Shown here: piece by piece, positions 1 to 8,145 of the stretch
Numbering within the stretch: the stretch's first letter is position 1
How the letters are laid out: the number at the start of each line of letters is the position of its first letter
Notes under the pieces: model-generated
Told to the model about the DNA's origin: nothing
The model's database searches: none
What the model saw: the letters and a program-made list of their open reading frames with translations, nothing else
Translations under genes and position numbers: made by a program
Assembly (NCBI GenBank): GCA_023425645.1
Contig: JAFACG010000006.1
Location: 1 to 64,000, forward strand
DNA: 64,000 nucleotides
Origin: Pseudomonadota bacterium
GTDB taxonomy: Bacteria > Pseudomonadota > Gammaproteobacteria > Burkholderiales > Burkholderiaceae_B
Direction: 5' to 3'

Positions 1-245
1 AGGAAGAAGGCGGCCGCCACACCCCATTCTTCAAGGGCTACCGTCCCCAGTTCTACTTCCGTACGACGGACGTGACCGGCACGATCGAGCTGCCCGCCGA
101 CAAGGAAATGGTTCTGCCCGGCGACAACATCTCGATGAAGGTCTCGCTGATCGCTCCGATCGCCATGGAAGAAGGTCTGCGCTTCGCCATCCGCGAAGGC
201 GGCCGTACCGTGGGCGCCGGCGTGGTTGCCAAGATCATCAAGTAA
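1..245 (+). CDS. tuf: Elongation factor Tu, C-terminal end (partial)
   Basis: The window opens inside this gene; the reading frame starts at base 3 and ends at the TAA at 243-245. The visible 80 residues are the end of EF-Tu domain 3, with the typical [21 protein letters not shown] and [15 protein letters not shown] stretches. EF-Tu carries aminoacyl-tRNA to the ribosome. It is followed at 62 bases by rpsJ, the usual end of the str operon in betaproteobacteria. Confidence 0.97.
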   Translation, partial: EEGGRHTPFFKGYRPQFYFRTTDVTGTIELPADKEMVLPGDNISMKVSLIAPIAMEEGLRFAIREGGRTVGAGVVAKIIK

Positions 246-260
246 TAGGCCTTGGCCTCG

Positions 261-282
261 GCGGGGGTAATCATCCCCCCGC
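261..282 (+). terminator. Hairpin between tuf and rpsJ
   Basis: A 7-bp perfect stem (GCGGGGG at 261-267, CCCCCGC at 276-282) with an 8-base loop, followed by mixed T-rich sequence rather than a clean T-run. It could partly terminate tuf transcripts or act as a processing site that sets the tuf to rpsJ ratio. Confidence 0.4.
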
Positions 283-306
283 TCATTTCGTTCTTTAGGA
301 CTACAC

Positions 307-618
307 ATGAAAAACCAGAAAATCCGCATCCGTCTGAAGGCCTACGATTACAAGCTGATCGATCAATCCGCAGCTGAAATCGTGGAAACCGCCAAGCGCA
401 CCGGTGCCGTTGTCCGTGGCCCAGTACCACTGCCAACCCGTATCCGCCGCTACGACATCCTGCGTTCGCCCCACGTGAACAAGACGTCGCGCGATCAGTT
501 CGAAATGCGCACTCACCAGCGTCTGATGGACATTGTCGATCCAACCGACAAGACCGTCGATGCGCTGATGCGTCTGGATTTGCCAGCTGGTGTAGACGTC
601 GAAATCGCTCTGCAGTAA
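307..618 (+). CDS. rpsJ: 30S ribosomal protein S10
   Basis: A 103-residue protein of full S10 length, starting [14 protein letters not shown] and carrying the conserved [13 protein letters not shown] region. S10 (NusE) is part of the 30S head and also of transcription antitermination complexes. AGGA at 297-300 is a well-placed ribosome binding site. In most bacteria rplC follows directly; here an intrinsic terminator and 14.6 kb of unrelated genes follow. Confidence 0.98.
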   Translation: MKNQKIRIRLKAYDYKLIDQSAAEIVETAKRTGAVVRGPVPLPTRIRRYDILRSPHVNKTSRDQFEMRTHQRLMDIVDPTDKTVDALMRLDLPAGVDVEIALQ

Positions 619-645
619 TCCTGCCGACGAATTCGTCATACATCG

Positions 646-681
646 AAAAACGCCATGCTTCGCGCATGGCGTTTTTTTTTG
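646..681 (+). terminator. Intrinsic terminator after rpsJ
   Basis: An 8-bp perfect stem (CGCCATGC 651-658, GCATGGCG 664-671) with a 5-base loop, preceded by five A and followed by a run of nine or more T. It is a textbook rho-independent terminator, so rpsJ transcription is closed here and not shared with rplC. Confidence 0.93.
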
Positions 682-740
682 GTTCTAGCCCGCTTTTGAC
701 GTGGGCTCCGCGCGCAGGCGCTTGACAGGGCGATATCGCG

Positions 741-1775
741 CTAGTTGCCCGTGCGCAGTTGCCGGATGATGTCCGGATCAACCTGTACGCCATCCTGTTC
801 GGCCTGGGCCGCCAGATGCCGGCGGCGCTCGCCCGGCAGGCGTACGTCGGCATCCTGCAGCATCGCCTCGACCAGGACCTCGAGGCGTTCGTCGTAGCTG
901 TCGGAACCTGCGAAAGCGGCGGGATCGATGAGCAGGAAGACATGGCACAGGTTGGGACGATTGCCCTGCGTCTTGAAGAACGAATCAGCCTCGAAGGCCC
1001 AGGCGCCGCCCCCCAGTCCGACACAGAGCAGCTCGACCATCAAGGCCAGCATTGCGCCCTTGACCCCGCCGGCCGGACACATCATGCCGGCCAGCCCGGC
1101 CTGGGGATCCGTGGTCGGCCGTCCCTGTTCATCCAGCGCCCAACCCAGCGGGATGGATTCTCCTCGTCTTGCAGCGGTCATGAGCTTGCCGCGCGCCACT
1201 TCGGACAGGGACAGATCGATGCTGATCGGTGTGCGGCCCCGGCGGGGGAAGGCGGCGGCGATGGGATTGGTGCCGAACAAGGCTCGGGAGCCTCCCCAGG
1301 CCGGCATGGCCGATGGTGAATTGCTGAATGCAAACGCCATGTAGCCCTTTTCGGCGGCTTGGCGCAGATGATAGGAAGCCATGCCGAAATGATGACTGCG
1401 GCGTACGGCCGCGCAGGCGACCGCCGTTTGAGCCACTCGCTCCATGGCTGCCCGCAGGGCCAGGTCGCACGCCGGATAGGCCAGGCCGTCCTGCGCATCC
1501 ACCAGAATGCCGGCGCCTTTCTCGGCGGCCACGCGCGGCTGCGCCCGGGGGTCGATCCGGCCATGGCGCATGTGGCTGATGTATTGCGGCAGGCGGCTCA
1601 GGCCGTGAGAAGGCAGGCCCTGCATTTCTGCCTCGACCAAGGCACGCGCCGTGCTGGCGGCCGCCAGGCCGGACACCCCTTCGCGCAGCAGCGCCTGTTC
1701 GGCCAGTTCCAGCAGCTCGGCCCGGAAGTAGCGTTGGGAAGTGGCGGCAGGGGAGGCATGGGCGGGGTTGTTCAT
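741..1775 (-). CDS. comC: Malate/L-lactate dehydrogenase family oxidoreductase, probable (R)-sulfolactate dehydrogenase
   Basis: A 344-residue NAD(P)-dependent 2-hydroxyacid dehydrogenase of the Ldh_2 family. Family marks are PSHG near residue 56, the conserved His pair at 128-129 in the RRSHHFG stretch, and GTNPIAAAFP near 168. Members include malate, ureidoglycolate and (R)-sulfolactate (ComC) dehydrogenases; the sulfolactate role here is inferred from slcC and suyAB nearby. The start overlaps the slcC stop (TGATG), so the two are translationally coupled. In the known scheme the (S)-specific SlcC and (R)-specific ComC together invert sulfolactate through sulfopyruvate so that SuyAB can use both isomers. 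Fold assignment is sure; the substrate is not. Confidence 0.8.
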   Translation of the reverse strand: MNNPAHASPAATSQRYFRAELLELAEQALLREGVSGLAAASTARALVEAEMQGLPSHGLSRLPQYISHMRHGRIDPRAQPRVAAEKGAGILVDAQDGLAYPACDLALRAAMERVAQTAVACAAVRRSHHFGMASYHLRQAAEKGYMAFAFSNSPSAMPAWGGSRALFGTNPIAAAFPRRGRTPISIDLSLSEVARGKLMTAARRGESIPLGWALDEQGRPTTDPQAGLAGMMCPAGGVKGAMLALMVELLCVGLGGGAWAFEADSFFKTQGNRPNLCHVFLLIDPAAFAGSDSYDERLEVLVEAMLQDADVRLPGERRRHLAAQAEQDGVQVDPDIIRQLRTGN

Positions 1776-2707
1776 CAGGATGGGCTCCGTAGTTGGCGGG
1801 CGACGGCGTCCGCGACGAAGGCGCTGACGCGGGTATTGGCCTGGCGGCTCAAGCCGGCAATATGAGGGGTCAGGATCAGATTCGGTACATCCTGGAGATG
1901 CTCGGAGCAGGGCAGGGGCTCCTCATCGAACACATCCAGGGCCGCGCCGCCCAGCCGCCCGGCTCGCAGGGCGGCTGCCACGGCTGCTTCGTCCACCACG
2001 CCACCTCGTGCGGTATTGATCAGGATCGCGTCGGGTTTCATTTGCTCCAATCGCCGGGCGTCGATCAGTCCGCGGGTACTGGGCAACAAGGGCACATGCA
2101 GGCTGACGATGTCGGCCTGAGCGAGCAGTTCGTCCAGGGCCAGCGGCCTGGCGCGATGGGCTGCCCAGGCGGGATCGTCGGGCGCCAGCCCGGGGTCGTG
2201 GGCGAACACGGACAGACCCAGGTGCCCGGCCATTGCGCTGAGTTGCCTGGCGATGTCGCCGAACCCGATCAGGCCCAGGGTCAGGCCGCCGATCTCGCGG
2301 CCTTGGCCCAGCGCGGTGCGCGGCCATTGGCCGCTGGCGACCGCCCTGGTGGATCCGAAGGCGCCGCGCGCCAGAAGCAGCGAGGCTCCCAGTACGTATT
2401 CGGCGACGGCCCTGGCATTGGCGCCCGTTGCGGGGATCACTTGCACGCCGCGGTCCCGGCATGGCCCCTGTTCTATATTGTCCAGCCCCACGCCCAGCCG
2501 GCCGACGACCTGCAGCCGGGGCGCGTGCTCCAACAGGGCCTGGTTCACCTGCGTGCGGTTGCGCACGATCAGGGCGCGTGACCGGGCCAGCGCGGACTGC
2601 AAATCCAGTGGGCGATCGACCAGCCCCGGGTCGTACAGCACTGAAAACTGTTCCCGCAGACGCTGGACGGCGGGCTCGTCCATGAATTCACTGATGACAA
2701 TGTCCAT
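1775..2707 (-). CDS. slcC: D-2-hydroxyacid dehydrogenase, probable (S)-sulfolactate dehydrogenase
   Basis: A 310-residue member of the D-isomer-specific 2-hydroxyacid dehydrogenase (SerA-like) family. Visible are the Rossmann loop GFGDIA at 148-153 (last Gly of GxGxxG replaced by Ala), the substrate/catalytic Arg234 in NTARGG, Glu263 in DVFDEEP and the catalytic His282 in PHIAG. The neighbours point to SlcC, which oxidises (S)-sulfolactate to sulfopyruvate. AGGAGA at 2713-2718 is the ribosome binding site, and a promoter with an operator-like inverted repeat lies just upstream. A phosphoglycerate or other hydroxyacid dehydrogenase role cannot be excluded by sequence alone. Confidence 0.8.
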   Translation of the reverse strand: MDIVISEFMDEPAVQRLREQFSVLYDPGLVDRPLDLQSALARSRALIVRNRTQVNQALLEHAPRLQVVGRLGVGLDNIEQGPCRDRGVQVIPATGANARAVAEYVLGASLLLARGAFGSTRAVASGQWPRTALGQGREIGGLTLGLIGFGDIARQLSAMAGHLGLSVFAHDPGLAPDDPAWAAHRARPLALDELLAQADIVSLHVPLLPSTRGLIDARRLEQMKPDAILINTARGGVVDEAAVAAALRAGRLGGAALDVFDEEPLPCSEHLQDVPNLILTPHIAGLSRQANTRVSAFVADAVARQLRSPS

Positions 2708-2728
2708 GGCCTCTCCTTGCGAGAGCCC

Positions 2729-2758
2729 ATGCTAAAGCTGTTGACCATCTAAGTCAAC
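2729..2758 (-). promoter_or_regulatory. slcC-comC promoter with regulator site
   Basis: On the minus strand, -35 TTGACT (2757-2752), a 17-base spacer and -10 TAGCAT (2734-2729). The inverted repeat GTTGAC-N7-GTCAAC (2740-2758) overlaps the -35. The 12-base core TTGACTTAGATG matches the suyA promoter core (TTGACTTGGATG) at 11 of 12 bases, which fits control by the linked GntR protein. Confidence 0.6.
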
Positions 2759-2794
2759 AATATCATATATATGAATTGATTGAATTCTACGCAT

Positions 2795-3559
2795 TCAATG
2801 GTCGCCGGCTTCATGGCCGATGTATTCGTACTCCTGAACATTGACGCGGCTTTGACGCCATTCCACAGCCTGCATCTTGTAGGAGTAGGCGACCCGGCGC
2901 ACATCCAGCAGGGGCTGGCCCGGCTCCACGCCCAGCAATCGGCTGTGGAGCTGGTCGGCGGCGAATATGCGCACCTGCTCGTCGGTGGTGATGACGTTGA
3001 CGCCGAAGCGCTCCTGATAGAAGCGGTAGAGCGTGCTGTTGCGTTCGCGCAGGAGCGTTTCATCCAGGCCCATGAAGATGCTCTCGGGCACGGTGACGGT
3101 GTCGACCATGACGTTCTGGCCGTTCAGGCTGAGCAGGTTGATGAACTCATAGACATGGGCTCCGGCGCCCAGACGCAGCTTTTCCCGCGCCTCGTCGCCG
3201 GCCCGCAGGCGACGGAACTGCTGCAGCCGGGTTTCAGGATAGGAGCGCTTGCCGTCCTGGCGCGCGATGCGGAAGAACTTGAAGAAATGCTGGTTGTGCG
3301 CATGCTCGGCCACGAAGGTCCCCCGCCCCTGGTGGCGCACCAGGATGTTTTCCGAGACCAGGTCGTCGATGGCCTTGCGCAGAGTGCCGATGGAGACGTT
3401 GAAACGCGCCGCCAGCACTTTCTCGGGCGGTATGGCGTCGCCCTGGTTCCATTCGCCGCTGGCCAGGGCGGTGAGCACGGCCTGCTTGACCTGCTGATAA
3501 AGCGGGATGCCGGTGGGCGCAAGGGCGCCGATGGGGTGGGGAGGAGCGAAATTATCCAT
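2795..3559 (-). CDS. suyR: GntR/HutC family regulator of the sulfolactate genes
   Basis: A 254-residue regulator with a GntR winged helix (about residues 18-85: YQQVKQAVL, IPPEKVLAARFNVS, GTLRKAIDDLV, GRGTFV) and a C-terminal UTRA ligand-binding domain (about 95-245), the HutC subgroup layout. It lies between slcC (same strand) and suyAB (divergent), and both flanking promoters carry related inverted repeats, so it very likely controls both. The ligand is presumably sulfolactate or an intermediate. suyR is the name used for such linked regulators; assignment here is by context. Confidence 0.8.
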   Translation of the reverse strand: MDNFAPPHPIGALAPTGIPLYQQVKQAVLTALASGEWNQGDAIPPEKVLAARFNVSIGTLRKAIDDLVSENILVRHQGRGTFVAEHAHNQHFFKFFRIARQDGKRSYPETRLQQFRRLRAGDEAREKLRLGAGAHVYEFINLLSLNGQNVMVDTVTVPESIFMGLDETLLRERNSTLYRFYQERFGVNVITTDEQVRIFAADQLHSRLLGVEPGQPLLDVRRVAYSYKMQAVEWRQSRVNVQEYEYIGHEAGDH

Positions 3560-3621
3560 GGGTTTCTCTGCTGAGGCGCGATCATTCGCATTTTACCGTT
3601 GCCGTGGCGGAATTGACACAA

Positions 3622-3672
3622 TCAACTCATATAGATGATATGCTTGACTTGGATGAGTTGACTAATTAGTAT
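3622..3672 (+). promoter_or_regulatory. suyAB promoter with operator
   Basis: -35 TTGACT (3644-3649), a 17-base spacer and -10 TAGTAT (3667-3672). A perfect 9-bp inverted repeat, TCAACTCAT (3622-3630) and ATGAGTTGA (3653-3661), brackets the -35. The core TTGACTTGGATG (3644-3655) recurs at the slcC promoter. The layout suggests repression by the linked GntR protein relieved by substrate. Confidence 0.6.
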
Positions 3673-3734
3673 TTATTTCAACCCGGAAGCAATCGCGATT
3701 TCTGGCATTTCCTTTTCATTCAAGGAGCGTATCG

Positions 3735-4016
3735 ATGATTCACGCTGTATTGCACGACGCAAAGGACACGGTGGCCGTCGCCGTGGTGGAAGGCATCAAG
3801 GCAGGCACCGAGCTCAATGCCTGGATCATGGACGAGGACAAGATCATCCAAGTCCGGGCCCAGCAGGACATTCCCATCGGCCACAAGGTGGCGCTGCATG
3901 CGATGCAGGTCGGCGACACGGTCTACAAGTACGGGGTCGACATCGGCAAGGTTGTCGCCCCCATCCAGCCGGGCGACCACGCCCATGTGCAGAACATCAA
4001 GACCAAGCGCTGGTAA
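3735..4016 (+). CDS. suyA: (2R)-sulfolactate sulfo-lyase, small subunit
   Basis: A 93-residue SAF-domain protein, the size of the SuyA/UxaA N-terminal unit. With SuyB it splits (R)-sulfolactate into pyruvate and bisulfite in the cytoplasm. AAGGAG at 3722-3727 is a good ribosome binding site, and suyB follows at 45 bases. Separate small and large genes beside slcC and comC favour SuyAB over altronate or galactarate dehydratase, which is how this family is often auto-labelled. Confidence 0.85.
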   Translation: MIHAVLHDAKDTVAVAVVEGIKAGTELNAWIMDEDKIIQVRAQQDIPIGHKVALHAMQVGDTVYKYGVDIGKVVAPIQPGDHAHVQNIKTKRW

Positions 4017-4061
4017 TACGCCTGCCCGCACGAATCTGAACAATCATTCAAGGACATCACT

Positions 4062-5237
4062 ATGTCGGTCATTTCCGCAGACACCACATTCATGGGCTAC
4101 CGGCGCGCCAATGGCCGGGTGGGGGTACGCAACCACGTCATCATCCTGCCTGTGGACGATATTTCGAACGCGGCGGCCGAGGCGGTCGCCAACAACATCA
4201 AGGGCACGCTGGCCTTGCCTCATCCTTACGGCCGTCTTCAGTTCGGCGAGGACCTGGAGCTGCACTTTCGCACCCTTATCGGCACGGGCAGCAATCCCAA
4301 CGTCGCCGCCGTCGTCGTGATCGGCATCGAGGAAGGCTGGACCAAGCGCGTGGTGGACGGCATCGCCAAGACCGGCAAGCCCGTGGCCGGCTTCAGCATC
4401 GAGCTCAATGGCGACCACAGCACCATCATGCGCGCCTCGCGCGAAGCCAAGGAATTCGTGCACTACGCCACGGCGTTGCAGCGCGAGCCCTGCCCGATCA
4501 GCGAACTTTGGGTGTCGACCAAGTGCGGGGAATCGGACACCACCTCGGGCTGCGGCGCCAACCCGACCGTGGGCAATGCCTTCGACAAGCTGTACGCGCT
4601 GGGCAGCACCTTGTGCTTTGGCGAGACCTCGGAGCTGACCGGCGGCGAGCATATCGTGGCCGAGCGCTGCGCCGATGATGCCGTGCGCGAGCGTTTCATG
4701 TTCATGTTCAACCGCTACCAGGACATGATCAACCGCTGGAAGACCAGCGACCTGTCCGAATCCCAGCCCACCAAGGGCAATATCGCGGGCGGCCTGACCA
4801 CGATCGAGGAGAAGGCCATGGGCAACATCCAGAAGATCGGCAAGCGCTGCCGGGTCGACGGCGTGCTGGACAAGGCCGAAGTGCCCAGCGGCAGGGGGCT
4901 GTGGTTCATGGATTCCTCGTCGGCCGCCGCCGAGATGGTGACCTTGTGCGCCGCCTCGGGCTATGCCGTGCATTTCTTCCCCACCGGCCAGGGCAATGTC
5001 ATCGGCAACCCCATCCTGCCGGTGATCAAGATCTGCGCCAACCCGCGCACGGTGCGCACCATGGGCGAGCACATCGACGTGGACACCTCCGCGCTGCTGC
5101 AGCGCGAGATCGACCTGGACAAGGCCGGCGACCTGCTGCTGGAGAGCATGCTGGCCACCGCCAACGGGCGCTGGACCGCCGCCGAGGCGCTGGGGCATCG
5201 CGAATTCGTCCTGACCCGGCTGTTTGAAAGTGCGTAG
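4062..5237 (+). CDS. suyB: (2R)-sulfolactate sulfo-lyase, large subunit
   Basis: A 391-residue UxaA-family large subunit. The [14 protein letters not shown] signature lies at residues 12-25, and Cys155 and Cys164 sit in the [14 protein letters not shown] stretch, likely metal-site residues of the family. It is the catalytic partner of SuyA, releasing bisulfite from (R)-sulfolactate. Full length and uninterrupted. No sulfite dehydrogenase or sulfite exporter is in the window, so the fate of the sulfite is not shown; the assimilatory sulfite reductase at 27753-31310 could use part of it. Confidence 0.85.
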   Translation: MSVISADTTFMGYRRANGRVGVRNHVIILPVDDISNAAAEAVANNIKGTLALPHPYGRLQFGEDLELHFRTLIGTGSNPNVAAVVVIGIEEGWTKRVVDGIAKTGKPVAGFSIELNGDHSTIMRASREAKEFVHYATALQREPCPISELWVSTKCGESDTTSGCGANPTVGNAFDKLYALGSTLCFGETSELTGGEHIVAERCADDAVRERFMFMFNRYQDMINRWKTSDLSESQPTKGNIAGGLTTIEEKAMGNIQKIGKRCRVDGVLDKAEVPSGRGLWFMDSSSAAAEMVTLCAASGYAVHFFPTGQGNVIGNPILPVIKICANPRTVRTMGEHIDVDTSALLQREIDLDKAGDLLLESMLATANGRWTAAEALGHREFVLTRLFESA

Positions 5238-5266
5238 GAGGATCTGGTTCAGCAGGATGTAGTCGA

Positions 5267-5303
5267 TGGCTTCCCCGGTTTGCCGGGGAGGCCATTCTTG
5301 TTT
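5267..5303 (+). terminator. Intrinsic terminator after suyB
   Basis: A 12-bp stem with one G-T pair (arms 5267-5278 and 5283-5294; core TCCCCGG/CCGGGGA) and a TTTG loop, followed by TTCTTGTTT. It separates suyAB from the receptor gene, at least partly. Confidence 0.75.
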
Positions 5304-5360
5304 CACGGGCCTGAGAGCTCGCAGCGGCACATACCCATAATTATTTGTTGGAGAGACAAA

Positions 5361-6353
5361 ATGAATTATCGCTTTCGTGCTTTGTTGCGCTTGAAATCAG
5401 TGGTTGCGGTAGCGAGTATTTCCGTCTGTGCCTGGGGTCCCGCCCAGGCCGCGGACTGGCCCAGCGGGCCGGTCACGCTGGTGGTGCCTTTTTCCGCCGG
5501 CGGCACGACCGACGTGGTCGGGCGGCTGATGGCCCAGAAGCTGGGCGAGCTGTGGGGGACCAGCGTGGTGGTGGACAACCGGCCGGGGGCCAGCGGCAAC
5601 ATCGGCGCGTCCCTGGTGGCCCGGGCCACGCCCGACGGCCAGACCATCCTGATGGCCTCGGGCAGCAATCTGACCGTCAATCCCCACCTGTACAAGGCCC
5701 TGCCCTACAACGTGGACAAGGACTTCACCCTGGTGACCAATGTGGCGGCCGGCCCCATGGTGGTGGTGACCTCCACGGCGGTGCCGGCCAAGAACCTGCA
5801 GGAGCTGATCGACTATGCCAGGCAGAACCCGGGCAAGCTGAACATGGGGTCGGCAGGCATAGGCAGCCAGGTCCACATGGCGGGCGAGAACTTCGCCGAT
5901 GCCGCCAAGATCAAGGTGACCCATGTGCCCTACAAAGGCGAAGCCGCCGCCTACACGGACCTGATGGCCGGACAGATAGACATGGTGGTCGGCAATATAG
6001 GCGCCGTCAGCACGCTGGTGTCCAGCGGCAAGATCCGGGCGCTGGGAGTGACCTCCAAGGAGCGGGCGCAGATGCTCTCCGACATCCCGACGGTGGACGA
6101 GGCCGGGGTGGCGGGCTTCGAGAACAAAGGCTGGTTCGCCTTCGTCGTACCCAAGAAGACGCCCCAGGCGGTGGTGGACAAGCTCTACGCCGATACGCGC
6201 AAGGTGCTGGACATGCCCGAGGTGCAGCAGAAGCTGGCCAGCCTGGGCATGCAGGCGGTGGGCAACAGTTCGGACGAACTGCAGCAGGAGGTCCGCAGCG
6301 AGTCTGAGTTGTGGGAGCGCATCATCAAGGAGCAGGGCATCACGCTGCAGTAG
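5361..6353 (+). CDS. Bug-type (TctC) tripartite tricarboxylate transporter receptor
   Basis: A 330-residue periplasmic solute receptor. The start at 5361 is chosen for the ribosome binding site at 5350-5354 and because it yields a clean signal peptide (Arg-rich start, hydrophobic 13-24, AQA-ADW cleavage near residue 30). The mature N-terminus (WPSGPVTLVVPFSAGGTTD) and DNRPGASGNIG are classic TctC/Bug marks. Such receptors bind carboxylates; sulfolactate or a related acid is a reasonable guess from position. No TctA/TctB membrane partners are encoded in the window, which is common for Bug proteins in Alcaligenaceae. Confidence 0.88.
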   Translation: MNYRFRALLRLKSVVAVASISVCAWGPAQAADWPSGPVTLVVPFSAGGTTDVVGRLMAQKLGELWGTSVVVDNRPGASGNIGASLVARATPDGQTILMASGSNLTVNPHLYKALPYNVDKDFTLVTNVAAGPMVVVTSTAVPAKNLQELIDYARQNPGKLNMGSAGIGSQVHMAGENFADAAKIKVTHVPYKGEAAAYTDLMAGQIDMVVGNIGAVSTLVSSGKIRALGVTSKERAQMLSDIPTVDEAGVAGFENKGWFAFVVPKKTPQAVVDKLYADTRKVLDMPEVQQKLASLGMQAVGNSSDELQQEVRSESELWERIIKEQGITLQ

Positions 6354-6358
6354 GGAGC

Positions 6359-6380
6359 GGGGCCGGCTTGCGCCGGCCCC
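6359..6380. terminator. Hairpin between convergent genes
   Basis: A 9-bp perfect GC stem (GGGGCCGGC 6359-6367, GCCGGCCCC 6372-6380) with a TTGC loop in the 43 bases between the receptor gene and the converging flavoprotein gene. There is no T-run on either side, so it may be a weak or rho-assisted bidirectional terminator. Confidence 0.5.
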
Positions 6381-6396
6381 TATGCCCGCGCGGACA

Positions 6397-8145
6397 TCAG
6401 GCCTGGGCCGACGCCGGCAGGGCCTCGTCGGCCGCAAGCAGGCTCCGGCCGGGCTGTACGCGCGTGAAGCGCACCGGGCGCCGCTCGATGATCAATCCGT
6501 CCGGGCCTTGCTGCGCCACTGAAAACCAGGACCGCTCCAGGTCCCGCACCAGGGGGAAGTCGCTGCGAAAATGAGCGCCGCGCGAATCGTCGCGCGCCAG
6601 CGCCGCCTGGGCAATGACCCGGCTGACCTGGATCTGGTTATCCAGGTTGAGCCAGTCCTGCCAGCTCAGGTTGAAGGCGCGTTCGCGCGTATCCAGCCCC
6701 ACTTCCTGCAGCTGCGCATGCAGCGCGTCCAGCTCGCCGACAGCCTGGCGCAGGCCCGCGGCGTCGCGCTCGATGCCCACCCGCTCCCACATGCATTCCG
6801 CCAGGCGCTCGCGCAAGGCATTGAGGTCGCCGGGCGGGAGGGTGTAGGGCCGTTCGGCGCGGCGGATCGCCTCGCGCACATGCGCATGGCTCCAGTCCGG
6901 CAGGCTTCGGCCTTGCGCCCAGGCCGCCATGGTGTCGCCGGCGATGCCGCCGAACACGGTGGAGTTGGCCACGCCATTGCCGCCCAGCCGATTGGCGCCA
7001 TGCACGCCGCCCGTGTCCTCACCGGCGGCGAACAAGCCTTCCCATGGGGTGGAACAGTCGGGGCGGAAGGTGATCCCGCCCATCATGTAATGCGCGGTCG
7101 GCACCACCTCCACGCGGCCGCCCGCCAGATCGAAGCCGCAATCGGCGCAACGCTCCACCATGCCTTTGAACTGGCGCCGCACCTGGTCCGGGCCCAGGTG
7201 GTGCATCTGCAGGTAGACGCCGCCATTGGGCGTGGTGCGCCCGGCGCGCATTTCGCTGAAGATGCCGCGCGAGACGATGTCGCGGGTGGCGCGCTCGCCG
7301 CGTTCGTCGTAGTTGTGCATGAAACGCTCGCCCCGGCCGTTGAGCAGGTGGCCTCCCGCGCCGCGCAGTCCTTCTTCGAGCACGGTGCCCGTCATGCGCG
7401 TGTCGGATCCGGCCAGCAGCCCTGTGGGATGGAACTGGACCATTTCCATGTCGCGCAGGGGCAGGCCGGCGCGCAGGGCCATGGCCAGGCCGTCGCAACT
7501 CTTGTCGCCCGAGGGCGTATGGTACTTGTACATGGTCGGGCCGCCGCCGGTGGCCAGCAGCACCGCCTTGGCGCGCACCAGCCGGTACAGGCCGCTGCGC
7601 AGGTCGATCATCAGCACGGCGGCGATGCGCCGGCCGTCGCCCGACGGAATGAGCTCGATGGCCCTGTGTTCCTCCAGGCGGTTTATCTGGCGCGCCCATA
7701 CCTGTTCGGCCAGGCGATTGATGATCTCGATGCCGGTCAGGTCGCCCTTGTGCACGGTGCGGTCGAAGGTCTGTCCGGCGAAGGCTTTCTGGTGCAGGCT
7801 GCCGTCGCTGTTGCGGTCGAAGAAGCAGCCCAGCTCATTTTCCAGTTCGTGGACCCGCTCGATGGCCTTGTTCACCAGCGTCCAGGCCAGGTCCTGGTCG
7901 GGCAGCCATTTGCCGCCCTCTATCGTGTCCATGAAATGGCGTTCGGGCGAATCGCCCTGGGCCAGGGCCACGTTGTAGCCGCCCTGGACCATGCGGGTGC
8001 AGCCGCACTTGCCCAGCAGGCCTTTGACGGCGACCGTGATGCGCAGATCCGGCGCGGCCTGATGCGCGTGCAGGGCCGCGAACAGCCCGGCCCCGCCCGA
8101 ACCCAGGATCAGGATGTCGGTTTCAATGATGTCGGCCGGTTCCAT
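6397..8145 (-). CDS. Complex II-like flavoprotein (fumarate reductase/succinate dehydrogenase family)
   Basis: A 582-residue FAD enzyme. The start at 8145 overlaps the upstream stop (TGATG); the longer open frame upstream is shadow coding. The FAD loop GSGGAG is at 15-20. Catalytic elements match SdhA/FrdA: MVQFHPTG, the LEEGLRGAGG Glu, the TRDIVSR Arg, the TAHYMMGGI His and GANRLGGNG Arg. By-eye alignment places Cys49 (in KCGCTRM) where SdhA/FrdA have the His that binds FAD covalently, so FAD is probably non-covalent, which in FrdA mutants weakens succinate oxidation but spares fumarate reduction. It is the last gene of the operon starting at 11086. The true substrate may be fumarate, succinate or a substituted succinate. 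Confidence 0.85.
   Translation of the reverse strand: MEPADIIETDILILGSGGAGLFAALHAHQAAPDLRITVAVKGLLGKCGCTRMVQGGYNVALAQGDSPERHFMDTIEGGKWLPDQDLAWTLVNKAIERVHELENELGCFFDRNSDGSLHQKAFAGQTFDRTVHKGDLTGIEIINRLAEQVWARQINRLEEHRAIELIPSGDGRRIAAVLMIDLRSGLYRLVRAKAVLLATGGGPTMYKYHTPSGDKSCDGLAMALRAGLPLRDMEMVQFHPTGLLAGSDTRMTGTVLEEGLRGAGGHLLNGRGERFMHNYDERGERATRDIVSRGIFSEMRAGRTTPNGGVYLQMHHLGPDQVRRQFKGMVERCADCGFDLAGGRVEVVPTAHYMMGGITFRPDCSTPWEGLFAAGEDTGGVHGANRLGGNGVANSTVFGGIAGDTMAAWAQGRSLPDWSHAHVREAIRRAERPYTLPPGDLNALRERLAECMWERVGIERDAAGLRQAVGELDALHAQLQEVGLDTRERAFNLSWQDWLNLDNQIQVSRVIAQAALARDDSRGAHFRSDFPLVRDLERSWFSVAQQGPDGLIIERRPVRFTRVQPGRSLLAADEALPASAQA

Noticed and set aside
619..740. Insertion element or attachment site at the rpsJ break
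   Set aside because: Only the rpsJ terminator and a short GC-rich spacer are seen; no direct repeats, transposase remnants or tRNA.
3735..5237. suyAB as altronate/galactarate dehydratase
   Set aside because: Same superfamily, but no uronate or sugar acid genes are nearby, while slcC- and comC-type dehydrogenases and a GntR gene match the sulfolactate clusters.
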